DNA of 64,000 bases from an uncultured Coriobacteriaceae bacterium (GCA_948439405.1 CAOJNB010000003.1:60772-124771); one strand, 5' to 3'. Numbered from the stretch's first letter, positions 41,214 through 51,587 are shown. Notes: a model not told the origin generated them from the sequence alone. Translations and numbers: made by a program.

Positions 41214-42224
41214 ATGGCAGGCAAGGGCATCACGTACGCGGGTTCGCTCGTCGCGGACACGTTCCACCAGATCGAGTACTTCCCGGTCGAGGGCATGCAG
41301 ACCCACATCCTCGAGACCAAGCACTTCGTCGGGGGCATCGGGAACAACATCTCCCAGCTCGCCCACATCGACCACGAGATCCCCATCCACGTCTCCGCGA
41401 TCGCGGGCCTCGACGAGGGCGGCGACCGCTCGGTGTCGATGCTGTCCGCGTATCCCAACGTGGACCTCTCTGGGCTCACCCGCGAGGGGGCGAGCTCGGC
41501 GACCCTGGTCATGAACTCGCTCGCCTCGAAGCAGCGCACCTTCTTCTCGCACCCGGCCTCGAGCCGCGTGTTCGACGAGTCCTACGTGCACTGGGACAAG
41601 GTCGACTGCGACATCTTCCACCTCGAGTACCTGCTGGGCCTCGCCAGGCTCGATGCCGACGACCCGGAGTACGGCACGCACGCCGCGCGCCTGCTGCACG
41701 AGGCCCGCTCCCGCGGGATGCGCACCTCGATCGACATCGTCTCCAAGGAGAACGACCGGGCGCACCACATCGTCGCGAGCGCGCTCAAGTACACCGACTA
41801 CTGCGTGATCAACGAGATCGAGACGCGCATCGCCACCGGCATCGACATCATGCGCGACGGCGAGCCCGACGAGGCCCTGGCCCGCGAGGCCTGCGGCAAG
41901 CTCGCCGAGCTGGGCGCCTCCACCTGGGCGGTCATCCACTGCTCCTCCCAGGCGTTCGGCTACGACTGCGCGAACGGCGAGTTCGTGTCGCTGCCGAGCC
42001 TGCGCATCGACCGCGACGAGATCCTCGGCACCAACGGAGCCGGCGACGCCTACAACACCGGCGTCCTGTACCAGGCATACAAGGGCGAGGGGCTCGAGCG
42101 CGCGATGCGCTTCGCCGCGGCGACCGCCGGCATGTCCCTGCTGGGCGAGAACGGGTACGCCGCCCTCACCGAGGAGGACGGCATCTGGGAGTTCGAGGCC
42201 GCGCGCCGTGCCGCCGAGGCGTAG
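41214..42224 (+). CDS. PfkB-family carbohydrate kinase
   Basis: A 336-aa ribokinase/PfkB family kinase. The N-terminal GSLVADTFHQIEYFP and VGGIGNNISQLAHI segments bind sugar (GG-x-x-N), and the C-terminal signature GTNGAGDAYNTGVLY has the catalytic Asp. The second half has the conserved CVINEIE strand. Substrates of this family include ribose, fructose, adenosine and fructose-1-phosphate; none is indicated. CAAGGAGGTCG precedes the ATG. It shares an operon with the cupin isomerase-like gene and ends before a strong bidirectional terminator. Confidence 0.85.
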   Translation: MAGKGITYAGSLVADTFHQIEYFPVEGMQTHILETKHFVGGIGNNISQLAHIDHEIPIHVSAIAGLDEGGDRSVSMLSAYPNVDLSGLTREGASSATLVMNSLASKQRTFFSHPASSRVFDESYVHWDKVDCDIFHLEYLLGLARLDADDPEYGTHAARLLHEARSRGMRTSIDIVSKENDRAHHIVASALKYTDYCVINEIETRIATGIDIMRDGEPDEALAREACGKLAELGASTWAVIHCSSQAFGYDCANGEFVSLPSLRIDRDEILGTNGAGDAYNTGVLYQAYKGEGLERAMRFAAATAGMSLLGENGYAALTEEDGIWEFEAARRAAEA

Positions 42225-42258
42225 GAGCCGGAAGGCCCGGGGCCCCATCGCATGACGA

Positions 42259-42288
42259 GGGCGCCCGTCCCGCGAGGGACGGGCGCCC
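42259..42288. terminator. bidirectional hairpin terminator between the PfkB kinase and pknB
   Basis: A 13-bp perfect stem GGGCGCCCGTCCC / GGGACGGGCGCCC with loop GCGA, then CTTCCGTT on the plus strand and TCGTCATG on the minus strand. It lies between convergent genes. Confidence 0.8.
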
Positions 42289-42322
42289 CTTCCGTTCGGC
42301 CGGGCGCGGGCGCGCCGGGGCG

Positions 42323-44101
42323 CTACTCCGTCGCGCCGCCGCCCTCCTCGCCGCCGGAGGGCGTCGTGGGCTCGGGCGCGGGCTCGGGGTCGGGCTCGGG
42401 CGCGACGTAGGGCCCGTAGTAGGTGATGGTCACCGTCGAGCCCGCCTTGGCATCGGAGCCGCCCGTCGGGGACTGCGCGTAGACGACGCCCGCGCTGGCG
42501 GCGTCGGGCGCCGCGGAGCCCTGCTCGTAGCTCACGGAGAAGCCGGCCGCGTCGAGGGCGCTCGCCGCGGACTGGTAGCCCATCCCGATCACGTTGGGCA
42601 CGCTCGAGGGCTCGGGGCCGCGCGAGACGTGGTAGGTCACGGTCTCGCCCTCCTTGACGGTGGTGCCCGCAGCGGTGTCCTGGCGCGCGATGCGGCCCTC
42701 CGCCACGTCGTCGGAGTAGACGGCCTCGCCCTCGGCGCCCTTGAGGCCGGCGCGCGTGAGCTCGTCCTGCGCCTGCTCGGGCGTCATGTTGGTGAGGTCG
42801 GGCACCTCGACGTCGCCCGCGGGCTCCTCGCCCTGGGAGATCACGAGGTTGATGCGCGTCCCCTCCGAGGCGCTCTCACCGAAGGCGGGGTCCTGCTCCA
42901 TGACGCGGCCCTCGGCGACCTCGTCGGAGTAGCCCTGCGTGATCGAGCCGACCTGGAAGAAGCCCTCCTCCTCGATCGCGGCGACGGCGTCCTCCTCGGT
43001 CATGTTCACGAAGTTGGGGACGGCCTGGGACTTCGTCCCCCCGCCGATGAGGGCGACGGCGACGCCGATTACGACGGCGAGCGCGAGGAGGCCGCAGACG
43101 ATCCCGGCGACGAGGCGCCGCTTGCGCTTCCGCTCGCGCTTCTCGGCCTGCTCGGTCGCGGACTGCTGCTGGGTCTGGGAGGCGCGCGCCGTCCCGGCGA
43201 TGGGGGCGTGGACCTCCGTCTTGGCGGGGCGGCCCATCATCTGCGTGGTCGCGGCGCCCATGACGGCGGTCTCGGCCTCGACGCTGCGTCCGGAGAGGTA
43301 GCTGGTGAGGGTGCGGGCGAGCTCCTCGGCCGTCTGGAAGCGGGCGCCCGGGTCCTTCTGCATGCACTTGAGGATGATCGCCTCGAGCGAGGGGTCCACC
43401 GCGGGGTTGATCTGGCTGGGCGGCACCGGCTGCTCGTTGACCTGCTTGAGCGCGACGGTGATTGAGTCGTCGCCCTGGAAGGGGACCTGGCCCGTGGCCG
43501 CCTCGTACATGACGATGCCGAGGGAGTAGATGTCGGTCGTGGGGCCGAGCGGCTTGCCCTGCGTCTGCTCGGGCGAGACGTAGTGGGCGGTGCCGAGCAC
43601 CGAGTTGTCGGTCGTGAGGTGCGAGTTCTTCGCCCGCGCGATGCCGAAGTCCATCACCTTGATGTTGCCGTCGGGCTGCACCATGATGTTCTGCGGCTTG
43701 ATGTCGCGGTGGATGATGTCGTGGCGGTGGGCGACCATCAGGGCCTGGGCGATCTGCCGGCCGATCTGGGCGACCTTGCGGCAGTCGAGCGCCTCGTGGT
43801 TGCGGATGCCGCTCTTGAGGTCCGTGCCGCGCAGGTACTCCATCGCGATGTAGTAGGTGTCGCCGTCGCGGCCCCAGTCGTACACGGAGACGATGTAGGG
43901 GCTCTGCAGGGCGGCGGCGGCCTGGGCCTCCTGCTTGAAGCGCGCCGCGAAGGAGGGGTCGCTGGCGTACTGGGGGAGCATGGTCTTGATCGCGACCGTC
44001 CTGCCCAGCACGTTGTCGATTCCGCGGTAGACGACGGCCATGCCGCCGGTGCCGATCCTGTCCTGGATCGTGTAGCGTCCGCCTAGGACCCTGTCTGCCA
44101 T
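42323..44101 (-). CDS. pknB: membrane Ser/Thr protein kinase PknB with three PASTA domains
   Basis: A 592-aa eukaryotic-like kinase sensing peptidoglycan fragments. Kinase domain (about 8-270): glycine loop GTGGMAVVYRG, VAIK catalytic Lys, HRDIKPQN, DFG and the PEQ motif. A juxtamembrane segment holds possible autophosphorylation Thr residues (MGAATTQMM). One membrane helix lies at about 331-352. Three extracellular PASTA domains follow (about 358-425, 432-497, 500-568), then a Pro/Glu tail. M. tuberculosis PknB has four PASTA domains. It is the last gene of the FHA-phosphatase-RodA/PBP operon, 45 bp after the fusion gene, with GAGGAG before ATG 44101. Confidence 0.95.
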   Translation of the reverse strand: MADRVLGGRYTIQDRIGTGGMAVVYRGIDNVLGRTVAIKTMLPQYASDPSFAARFKQEAQAAAALQSPYIVSVYDWGRDGDTYYIAMEYLRGTDLKSGIRNHEALDCRKVAQIGRQIAQALMVAHRHDIIHRDIKPQNIMVQPDGNIKVMDFGIARAKNSHLTTDNSVLGTAHYVSPEQTQGKPLGPTTDIYSLGIVMYEAATGQVPFQGDDSITVALKQVNEQPVPPSQINPAVDPSLEAIILKCMQKDPGARFQTAEELARTLTSYLSGRSVEAETAVMGAATTQMMGRPAKTEVHAPIAGTARASQTQQQSATEQAEKRERKRKRRLVAGIVCGLLALAVVIGVAVALIGGGTKSQAVPNFVNMTEEDAVAAIEEEGFFQVGSITQGYSDEVAEGRVMEQDPAFGESASEGTRINLVISQGEEPAGDVEVPDLTNMTPEQAQDELTRAGLKGAEGEAVYSDDVAEGRIARQDTAAGTTVKEGETVTYHVSRGPEPSSVPNVIGMGYQSAASALDAAGFSVSYEQGSAAPDAASAGVVYAQSPTGGSDAKAGSTVTITYYGPYVAPEPDPEPAPEPTTPSGGEEGGGATE

Positions 44102-44146
44102 AGCGTTACTCCTCGTGTGCGTTTCCGTGTGCGTTCGCGTACGTCA

Positions 44147-47032
44147 TTATGCGGCCCCCTGCGCTTGGATGGAGAGGACCTCGGCGATCAGCCGGCCGGC
44201 GACGCCGGCGGCGAGCCCCTCGACGTCCTCGCCCTGCTGGCCCTCGATGCAGATCGAGACGGCGAGCGTCGGGCTGTCGTAGGGGGCGTAGCCGACGAAC
44301 AGCGAGTTCGCCGTCCCGTTGCCGACCTCCGCGGTGCCGGTCTTGCCGGCCACCTGCACGCCCGCCACCTGGGCGCCCATGCCCGATCCGCTCGTGACGA
44401 CGGAGAGCATGGCCTCCTGCAGCGAGTCGCACGTGCCGGGCGAGACCACCTGCGAGAGGGTGCGGGGCGAGGTCGAGGTGACGGTGGCGCCCTCGGGCGA
44501 GAGGACGTGGTCCACCACGTAGGGGTTCATCGCGACGCCGTCGTTGGCGATCGTCTGGGCGATGACGGCGTTCTGCATGACCGTCGTCTGGGGGCCGGCG
44601 GGGCTCTCGTGCTGGCCCACGGGCTGGCCGCAGGCGGCCCACGCCGTCTCCCACTCCGTCATCTCGGCCGGGTCCGGCATGAGCGACGTCGTGCACGAGA
44701 AGTCGAGCCCCAGCTGCGACCCGTAGCCGAAGGAGCGCGCGACGCTCACGAGCTCGTCGGCGCCGACCTGGGTGCCGACCTGGGCGAACGCGGTGTTGGA
44801 GGACACGGTGAGGGCCTCGCGCAGCGTGACGGTGCCGTAGTCGGCGTCATGGTTGTTCGTGACGGGCGCGCCTCCCACCTCGATGGAGGAGGGGGCGGAG
44901 TAGGTCGATTCGAGGGTCGCCGCCCCGGACTCCAGCGCTGCGGCCAGCGTGACGACCTTGAAGGTCGATCCCGGGGCGTAGAGGGCCTCGGTCGCGCGGT
45001 TCACGAGCTCGCCCGCCTCGGAGCCGCCGGTGATGATGGACTCGAGTTGGTCGTTCGTGTAGGTGGGCGACGAGGCGGAGGCGAGCACGGCGCCGGTCGA
45101 CGGGTCGAGGATCACGATCGCGCCGGTGTAGCCCTGGAGCGCGCGCTCGCAGGCCGCCTGGATGCGCGAGTCGATCGTGAGGACGACGGAGTTGCCTGGG
45201 ACGTCGACCCCGGCCATCGAGTTGAGCGCGTTCATCCAGTTCGAGTAGTCGGCGTGCCCCGTGAGGGTCTCGTTGAGGGTGGCCTCGACGCCGCTCGACC
45301 CGTACTGGGAGGAGAAGTAGCCCACGACGTGCGAGGCGAGCGAGCCCTGCGGGTACGTGCGCACGTAGCTGCCGTCGGCCTGCTCGACGCTCTCGGCGAG
45401 CGTGATGCCGTCGGAGGTGATGATCGAGCCGCGCTGCACGTAGGCGCTGCGGGCGATCGTGTGGTTGTTGTTCGGCATGTCCTGGTAGTCGGCCGCGCGC
45501 ACGACCTGGACGAGCGTGAGGTTGCCGATGGTCGCGGCGAACAGCAGGGCGAAGACCGTGACCATCACGGTGAGGCGCTTGCTCAGCGCGACGCGCCCCA
45601 GGACGCCCGACTCGGGCGTGAGCAGCCCGAAGCGCGCGCGCAGGTGGCTGCCGTGGGCGACCTGGCCGGTCGCGGAGTCGATCGCGGGCAGCGCCGCGTC
45701 GAGCGCCTGCGAGCGCACGCCGGTCTCGCCGGTCCCGGAGCCCTCGATCTGGCTGCCGCGCCCGGTGGCCTGGTCCCCCGCGCGCATGAGCAGGGCCACG
45801 ATCACGAAGCTCGACAGCAGCGAGGAGCCGCCGCGGCTCATGAAGGGGAGCGTCACGCCGGTGAGCGGGAGCAGCCCCGTGACGCCGCCAACGATCAGGA
45901 AGGCCTGGAACGAGATGGAGGCCGTCAGTCCCACGGCGGTGAACGCCGCCATGTCCGACTTGGCGCGCGCCGCCGTCGCCAGGCCGCGCACGGCGAAGAG
46001 CATGAAGCCCATGAGCACGGCGGCGCCGCCGAACAGGCCCATCTCCTCGCCCACGGCGGAGAAGATGAAGTCGCTCTCGACGACGGGGATGAGGGTCGGG
46101 AGCCCCCGGCCCACGCCGGTGCCGACCAGCCCGCCGTCCGCGAGGCTGAATAGCGACTGCACGAGCTGCATGCCGGAGCCCGAGGGGTCGGCGAAGGGGT
46201 CGAGCCAGATGTCGACGCGGGTGCGCACGTGGCCGAACAGCTGGTAGCACAGCACGCCGCCGCAGGCGAGCAGCACGAGCGAGATGACGACGTAGGAGAC
46301 GCGCCCGGTCGCCGTGTAGAGCATGATCACGAACACGGAGAAGAAGAGCAGCGCGCAGCCCAGGTCGCGCTCGAAGACGACCACGAGCAGGCTCACGCCC
46401 CACATGACGAGCATGGGCGCGAGCATGCGCAGGCGCGGGACGGCGAGCGGCCCGAGCCTGATGGTGGAGACGGAGAGCATCTCGCGGTTCTCGGCGAGGT
46501 AGCTCGCCAGGAAGAGGACGACGAGCACCTTCGCGAGCTCGCCGGGCTGGAAGGTGAGCGGTCCCAGGCTCAGCCACAGGCGGGAGCCGCCGATCTCGGT
46601 GCCGAACAGCATGGGCAGGACGAGCAGGACGATGCCCGCGATGCCGACGGTGTACTTGTAGCGCGCGAGGGAGTCGAGGTCGTGGACGAAGAACAGCACC
46701 GCGACCATCGCCGCGATGGACACGAAGAGCCACACGACCTGGCCCACGGCCGCCTCGGGGGCGAGGCGGGTCACGAAGGTGATGCCGACGCCCGACAGCA
46801 GGAAGACGATGGGGAGGATGGCCGGGTCGGCCTCGGGCGCGAGCAGGCGCACGGCGAGGTGGGCCCCCACGAAGGCGGCGATCAGCCCGATGGGCACGGC
46901 GAGCGCGGAGACGGAGAGCTCCACGCCGGCGTTGGCCACGTACATCGCGTAGATGAGCAGGACCGGCAGCGACGCAGCGCCCAGCAGGAGAAGCTCGACG
47001 TTGCGGCGCGAGTGGACGCTGCGCTCAGGCAT
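44147..47032 (-). CDS. natural fusion of a SEDS glycosyltransferase (RodA/FtsW) and a class B penicillin-binding protein
   Basis: One 961-aa polypeptide joins two enzymes that are normally separate. Residues about 1-425 form a ten-helix RodA/FtsW-type lipid-II polymerase, with the periplasmic [12 protein letters not shown] loop (Asp near 278) and [14 protein letters not shown] cytoplasmic linker (about 428-482) and one membrane helix lead to a transpeptidase (about 515-955) with active site STFK (Ser689, Lys692), SSN (744-746) and KTG (897-899). All catalytic residues are present. In most actinobacteria rodA and pbpA are adjacent genes in this operon. The fusion fixes one-to-one stoichiometry. 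No frameshift is seen. It overlaps pstP by 8 bp. Confidence 0.93.
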   Translation of the reverse strand: MPERSVHSRRNVELLLLGAASLPVLLIYAMYVANAGVELSVSALAVPIGLIAAFVGAHLAVRLLAPEADPAILPIVFLLSGVGITFVTRLAPEAAVGQVVWLFVSIAAMVAVLFFVHDLDSLARYKYTVGIAGIVLLVLPMLFGTEIGGSRLWLSLGPLTFQPGELAKVLVVLFLASYLAENREMLSVSTIRLGPLAVPRLRMLAPMLVMWGVSLLVVVFERDLGCALLFFSVFVIMLYTATGRVSYVVISLVLLACGGVLCYQLFGHVRTRVDIWLDPFADPSGSGMQLVQSLFSLADGGLVGTGVGRGLPTLIPVVESDFIFSAVGEEMGLFGGAAVLMGFMLFAVRGLATAARAKSDMAAFTAVGLTASISFQAFLIVGGVTGLLPLTGVTLPFMSRGGSSLLSSFVIVALLMRAGDQATGRGSQIEGSGTGETGVRSQALDAALPAIDSATGQVAHGSHLRARFGLLTPESGVLGRVALSKRLTVMVTVFALLFAATIGNLTLVQVVRAADYQDMPNNNHTIARSAYVQRGSIITSDGITLAESVEQADGSYVRTYPQGSLASHVVGYFSSQYGSSGVEATLNETLTGHADYSNWMNALNSMAGVDVPGNSVVLTIDSRIQAACERALQGYTGAIVILDPSTGAVLASASSPTYTNDQLESIITGGSEAGELVNRATEALYAPGSTFKVVTLAAALESGAATLESTYSAPSSIEVGGAPVTNNHDADYGTVTLREALTVSSNTAFAQVGTQVGADELVSVARSFGYGSQLGLDFSCTTSLMPDPAEMTEWETAWAACGQPVGQHESPAGPQTTVMQNAVIAQTIANDGVAMNPYVVDHVLSPEGATVTSTSPRTLSQVVSPGTCDSLQEAMLSVVTSGSGMGAQVAGVQVAGKTGTAEVGNGTANSLFVGYAPYDSPTLAVSICIEGQQGEDVEGLAAGVAGRLIAEVLSIQAQGAA

Positions 47033-48374
47033 CCTGGCCGCCCCCCTCCTCCGCGGCCGCGTTGCGGGCGGTCTGCGTCTCGCTGGCGAGGTCGTCGGCG
47101 ATCTGGTCGCGGTAGGAGCGCACCGTGTCCTCGGCCTCGCCGAGGCCGCTCACGTAGATGCCCTCCTCGAGCTGCTCCTGGAGGGCCTCGGGCAGGTCGT
47201 CGACCTCGACGTCGGTGACCTGGGCGAGGCTCGAGAGGCGCCTGCCCATGAAGTCGTTGCGCAGGCCCTGGTATATCGCGACGTTGCCGTCGGAGGTCCC
47301 GAGGTAGAACGTGTTCGAGACGACGAGGAAGCCGGCGACGGCGAGGGCGAGCACGACGCCGAGGGCGACGAGGACCCATGCGGTCGCGGAGCGGACGAGC
47401 CTGCGGTGGTGCTCGCTCGCGGTGCCGTCGTCGAGCACGTCGACGACGATGACGCTCACGTTGTCGTGGCCGCCCTGGGCGAGCGCGTCCGCGACGAGGT
47501 TGTCGACGGCGCCCTGCGGGGTCACCGAGCTGACGGCCACCGTCTCGATCTGGTGGTCGGACAGCATGGACGAGAGGCCGTCCGAGCACACGATGATGCG
47601 GTCGCCCGCCTCGACGTCGAGGGTGAAGTGGTCCGCGTACATGTTGGGGTCCGAGCCCAGGGCGCGGGTGATGATCGAGCGGTTGGGGTGCAGGCGCGCC
47701 TCGCCCACCGTGATCTCGCCGGCGTCGACGAGCTCCTCGACGAACGAGTGGTCGTGGGTCACGCGCACGAGGGTGCCGGCATGCAGGACGTAGACGCGGG
47801 AGTCGCCCACGTGGGCGATCGCCATGCGCGCCTTGTCGATGAGCACCGCCGTCGCCGTGCAGCCCATCCCCGGCCTGCCGCGCCCCTGCTCGGCCGCCTC
47901 GAGGACGGCCGCGTTGGCCCGCTCGACGGCGACCCCCAGCAGGATGTCGTCGGCGCCGTCGGGCCTCTCGCGGGCGATGGCCTCGGCCGCCACGGCGGAG
48001 GCGACCTCGCCGGCCTCGTGGCCGCCCATGCCGTCGCACACGCAGAACAGGGGCGCGTCGACGAGGATCGCGTCCTCGTTGGGGTCGCGCACGAGGCCGA
48101 CGTCGGAGCGCGCGCCCCAGCTGAGGAACTCGTTCGAGCCGGATTGGGTGGCGGAGTCCACGCGCCCGGCGACGGGGACCGTCTCCCATCCCGGCGCGTT
48201 CGCGGGCTCGGCGGGCTCGCCGTCGACGGCAGGCGTCACCTGCATCTCGCCGGTGGCCTCGGCGCCTTTCATCTGGCGCGCGAGGACCTCCTCGGCGGGC
48301 AGCGGGCCCGTGGCGTCGGGGTCGCGGCGCACCCCGCGCGAGGGCGGCAGGCTGTCGGGGCCCTGCGGCGTCAT
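47025..48374 (-). CDS. pstP: PP2C-type Ser/Thr phosphatase PstP with membrane helix
   Basis: A 449-aa metal-dependent phosphatase that reverses PknB phosphorylation. Unlike most relatives it has a long disordered N-terminus (about 1-85). The PP2C domain (about 88-325) shows [39 protein letters not shown] and [12 protein letters not shown], supplying all metal-binding Asp residues. One membrane helix lies at about 335-357, followed by an extracytoplasmic part of about 90 residues ([24 protein letters not shown], in part), as in PstP/Stp. It overlaps fhaB by 4 bp (ATGA) and the RodA-PBP fusion by 8 bp. Confidence 0.94.
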   Translation of the reverse strand: MTPQGPDSLPPSRGVRRDPDATGPLPAEEVLARQMKGAEATGEMQVTPAVDGEPAEPANAPGWETVPVAGRVDSATQSGSNEFLSWGARSDVGLVRDPNEDAILVDAPLFCVCDGMGGHEAGEVASAVAAEAIARERPDGADDILLGVAVERANAAVLEAAEQGRGRPGMGCTATAVLIDKARMAIAHVGDSRVYVLHAGTLVRVTHDHSFVEELVDAGEITVGEARLHPNRSIITRALGSDPNMYADHFTLDVEAGDRIIVCSDGLSSMLSDHQIETVAVSSVTPQGAVDNLVADALAQGGHDNVSVIVVDVLDDGTASEHHRRLVRSATAWVLVALGVVLALAVAGFLVVSNTFYLGTSDGNVAIYQGLRNDFMGRRLSSLAQVTDVEVDDLPEALQEQLEEGIYVSGLGEAEDTVRSYRDQIADDLASETQTARNAAAEEGGGQDA

Positions 48375-48784
48375 CGCCTGCTCACCCGCATGACCGCGTC
48401 GCCGATCTGCACCTCGTCGCCGTCGCGCAGGGTGACGGGCTGGGTGATGAGGCGCCCGTTGACGAGGGTGCCGTTCGTGGAGTCGAGGTCCTCGAGCACG
48501 AGGGCCGGCCCCTGGATGGTGAAGCGGGCGTGGGTCGAGGAGACGTAGGTCTCCGCGATCACGATGTCGGAGGAGGGGGAGCGGCCCACGACGACGGGGC
48601 CGAGCACGTCCACGTGCAGCCCGCGCAGGGACTGCGGGCCCTTGTCGACGTCGATGCCCCAGATGGCGGAGTCCGTGCGCTGGCCCCGCACGAGCCCGAT
48701 GCCGGTCCTCATCACCGCGAAAAGGAAGAGGTACAGCAGGACGACGAGCAGGATGCGGCCGGCGAACAGGACGATGTCTATCAT
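48371..48784 (-). CDS. fhaB: membrane-anchored FHA-domain protein (FhaB/FipA-like)
   Basis: A 137-aa protein with an N-terminal membrane helix (about 5-25, FAGRILLVVLLYLFLFAV) and a C-terminal FHA domain (about 60-137) that binds phosphothreonine: VVGRSPSSDIVI, SSTHARF, DSTNGTLVNG. It corresponds to FhaB/FipA of the mycobacterial cell-division cluster, which links PknB signalling to the divisome. It begins directly after the fhaA stop codon and overlaps pstP by 4 bp. Confidence 0.9.
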   Translation of the reverse strand: MIDIVLFAGRILLVVLLYLFLFAVMRTGIGLVRGQRTDSAIWGIDVDKGPQSLRGLHVDVLGPVVVGRSPSSDIVIAETYVSSTHARFTIQGPALVLEDLDSTNGTLVNGRLITQPVTLRDGDEVQIGDAVMRVSRR

Positions 48785-49762
48785 CTAGGCCTCCCTGAAC
48801 TCGAGGTTCGCGAGTCCGACGGTGATGAGGTCACCGTCCCTCAGGAGGCAGGAGTCGACGTCGACGTCGTTGACGAGGGTCCCGTTCGTCGAGTTGAGGT
48901 CCGTGATGCGCCAGTCCCGTCCGTCGAAGGTGAGCTCCGCGTGGCGGCGCGACACGTTGGGGTCGTGCAGGACGATGCCGCGCTCGGTCCGCTCGCGGCC
49001 GATGACCGTGCGCGGGGCGGAGCCGGCGTAGGTGCGTCCGGTGGAGCGGTCGATGAGCAGGCAGGACGCCGCCTCGGCGGCGGGCCTGCGGGCGGGCTCC
49101 GCGGCGGGCTCCGGGACGGACGCGCGCGCGGCGCGGCCGGCCATCGCCCCGGCGGCGACGGGGGCGGCGCCCAGGGGCGGCACCTGCGGCGCGCCCGGGG
49201 CGGCGACGGGGAGCCCGAGGTCGTCGGGCATGCGCTCGAGCCCCAGCTCGTCCTCCGCGAGGTGCGTGCGGGCGGGACGGGGGGCGGGCTGCGGCGCGGG
49301 GCGCGAGGAGGGGCGGCCGGCGAACCGGCGTCCCGCGGCTGCGGGCGCCCCGCCCATGAACTCGCTCTCCTCCTCGGAGAGGCGCATGAGGGTGCGCGCG
49401 CCCACGTTCTCCGCGAACACGGAGAACTTGCCGCTGCGCAGGGTGGGGTCCGGGATGAAGCGGAAGAGGGGCTCGCCCACGAAGGCGTAGCCGCGCCGCT
49501 CGGCCTGGGACTTGACGAGCTGGGCCGCCTCGCGGGTGACCTGGGCGTACAGGGGCCTGATGACCTGTGCGTCGTCCTCCGAGACGAGGACGGTGTAGAG
49601 GGCGGGCGCGGTGTCGACGCCGTTGATGACGTAGGTCTCGTCCTCCATGGCGCGCACGGCCCGCTTCGCGAGCTTCTTGAACGAGAACGGCGTGGCCCTC
49701 CCCGAGGGGGACTCGCCGAAGATGGCGCCCACGCGCTCCTCGAACATGCTCAGAACGTTCAC
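48785..49762 (-). CDS. fhaA: FHA-domain protein with N-terminal DUF3662 (FhaA-like)
   Basis: A 325-aa protein with an N-terminal DUF3662 domain (about 1-115), a Pro/Ala/Arg-rich linker (about 135-225) and a C-terminal FHA domain (about 240-325; VIGRERTERGIVLHD, VSRRHAEL, DLNSTNGTLVND). In mycobacteria FhaA binds phosphorylated MviN and controls precursor flipping. The GTG start at 49762 lies one base after the stop codon of the upstream kinase gene and has GGAGGTGAGG before it. An internal ATG at 49747 is possible. The gene keeps the actinobacterial order fhaA-fhaB-pstP-rodA-pbp-pknB. Confidence 0.9.
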   Translation of the reverse strand: MNVLSMFEERVGAIFGESPSGRATPFSFKKLAKRAVRAMEDETYVINGVDTAPALYTVLVSEDDAQVIRPLYAQVTREAAQLVKSQAERRGYAFVGEPLFRFIPDPTLRSGKFSVFAENVGARTLMRLSEEESEFMGGAPAAAGRRFAGRPSSRPAPQPAPRPARTHLAEDELGLERMPDDLGLPVAAPGAPQVPPLGAAPVAAGAMAGRAARASVPEPAAEPARRPAAEAASCLLIDRSTGRTYAGSAPRTVIGRERTERGIVLHDPNVSRRHAELTFDGRDWRITDLNSTNGTLVNDVDVDSCLLRDGDLITVGLANLEFREA

Positions 49763-49763
49763 G

Positions 49764-51587
49764 CTACCTCACCTCCGCCGCGTCTTCGGGCACTCCGAAG
49801 GTCGCCAGCGACAGCGACAGGAACACCACACAGGCTATCGCAAGCGCCACGGACGCCGGGTCGGGCAGCTCCCATATCCCGCCATTCTCCATCGCCCCGG
49901 CGGCGACCTGCGCCGCGACGGCGCCTCCCGCCGCCACGATCTCGCCGAGCACGGCAGCCCCGGTCCCGCCGCGCCCCACGAGCAGGCTCGCGAGGCAGCC
50001 CGCGAGCGCGCAGCCCGCCACCAGGACGAGCGCCGCGGGATCGGCGAGCACGGGCGGCAGCGCCGAGGCGAGCCGCCCCAGGTCGTAGCCGACCTCGGCG
50101 GCGACGGGGCAGGCGAGCATGAGCAGGCACGACAGCGCGCCCGTGGCCCCTGCGACGAGGGGGCCGGCGACCAGGCCGCAGAGCGCGGCCGAGCACACGG
50201 GCGTCCCCGTGGCGACGCCCGCGAGCAGGGCCGCGGATCCGCAGCGGCTCCTCCGTGCGGGGACCCACCACGCGGCGAGCGCGGCGAGCAGGAGCACGGC
50301 GGCGGCGACGCGCTGGGGGGCCGTGGCGGGGTCCGGGCTCACGAGGGCGAGCGAGGCGGCGAGGCCGGCCGAGACGAGCGCGGAGCCGAGCGGCGGCCAC
50401 GCCGCACCCGCGACGCCGCACGCGAGGGTCGCCACGACGCGCCCGCCGCCGAGCAGGCGGTTCGTGACGGGGCCGAGCAGCCGGAAGCCGACGACGGCGC
50501 ACACGAGCGCGGTGAGCGCGCGCAGGCACGCGTCGCCGAGCCAGGGGGCCCGCACCGCGAGCGGGAGCGGGGTCCCGGCGAGGCCGCAGGCGACCTCGTC
50601 ATCCGAGAGCTGGGCGAGCAGCTGCCGGACGGAGGCCTCGCCGGCCTCCGGGTCGCCCAGGGCGGGCACGAGCGCGTCCGCGAGGTCGCCGACGTCGGGG
50701 ATGCGCTGCTCGGGGAAGGGGGCGAGCGCCTCGGACATGACCTGCTCGACGCCTCCGGCGAGGCTCGGATCGAGGCGCGAGAGCTTGGGCGAGGGGCCCT
50801 TGCGGACCTTGGCGAGCGACGCCTCGGGCGACTTCGCGTCGAAGGGGGCGCGTCCCGTGAGCGCCTCCCACGCCACGGCGGCGAGGGCGAACACGTCGCA
50901 GCGCTCGTCGACGAGCTCCCCCATGATCTGCTCGGCCGGCATGTAGCCGACGGTACCCCCACGCGCGCCGCCCCAGCCCGCCCCGGAGGCGAGCGCGGCC
51001 ATGCCGAAGTCGGAGAGCTTCACGACCCCGGAGCGGTCGATCAGGATGTTCGAGGGCTTGATGTCGAGGTGGAGGACCCCGTTCTCGTGGGCGTAGGCGA
51101 GCGCCGCGGCGACCGCGTCGAGGACGTAGGCAGTCTCGTCGCAGGTGAGCGTCCCGCCCTCGACGCGCTGGAGCAGCTCGGCGAGCGAGACGCCGTCGAC
51201 GTACTCCATGACGATGTGGGCGTAGTCGCCCTCGATCTCGAAGTCGTGGACGGTGACGATGTTGGGGTGGGCGAGCATGCAGGCGATGCGCGCCTCGCCG
51301 ATCGCGTCGGCGGCCGACGTCGTCGGCACGTCGTCGGAGGTGGGGAACAGCGGGATCCGCTTGATGGCGACCCGGCGCTGCAGGCGGGTGTCCCAGCACA
51401 CGTCGACCTGTCCGAAGCCTCCCGAGGCGCGCACCTCGAGCACGCTGTAGCGGCCGAGCAGCAGGGTCGGCGCCGGGGCGGCGGCCGCCTCCTCCGCGCA
51501 GGCGACGCCCGCGGCGCGCTCGTACGGGGTGGCGGCCTCGCCGACGGCGGGCCTCAGGGTCGTCCTCTGCGTGCTTCGCTGTGCCAT
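49764..51587 (-). CDS. Ser/Thr protein kinase with multi-helix membrane C-terminus
   Basis: A 607-aa protein heading the operon. The kinase domain (about 45-310) has a P-loop variant ASGGFGQV, VAIKRI, HLDIKPSN (HLD instead of HRD), DFG, and a PAEQ instead of the usual PEQ motif. The C-terminal half (about 345-607) holds around eight hydrophobic helices and no PASTA or other sensor domain. This differs from PknA and PknB. It may sense membrane state or gate a substrate. CCAGGAGGAGC precedes the ATG at 51587; an upstream in-frame ATG at 51710 would enter the tRNA promoter region. It is coupled to fhaA. Confidence 0.85.
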   Translation of the reverse strand: MAQRSTQRTTLRPAVGEAATPYERAAGVACAEEAAAAPAPTLLLGRYSVLEVRASGGFGQVDVCWDTRLQRRVAIKRIPLFPTSDDVPTTSAADAIGEARIACMLAHPNIVTVHDFEIEGDYAHIVMEYVDGVSLAELLQRVEGGTLTCDETAYVLDAVAAALAYAHENGVLHLDIKPSNILIDRSGVVKLSDFGMAALASGAGWGGARGGTVGYMPAEQIMGELVDERCDVFALAAVAWEALTGRAPFDAKSPEASLAKVRKGPSPKLSRLDPSLAGGVEQVMSEALAPFPEQRIPDVGDLADALVPALGDPEAGEASVRQLLAQLSDDEVACGLAGTPLPLAVRAPWLGDACLRALTALVCAVVGFRLLGPVTNRLLGGGRVVATLACGVAGAAWPPLGSALVSAGLAASLALVSPDPATAPQRVAAAVLLLAALAAWWVPARRSRCGSAALLAGVATGTPVCSAALCGLVAGPLVAGATGALSCLLMLACPVAAEVGYDLGRLASALPPVLADPAALVLVAGCALAGCLASLLVGRGGTGAAVLGEIVAAGGAVAAQVAAGAMENGGIWELPDPASVALAIACVVFLSLSLATFGVPEDAAEVR

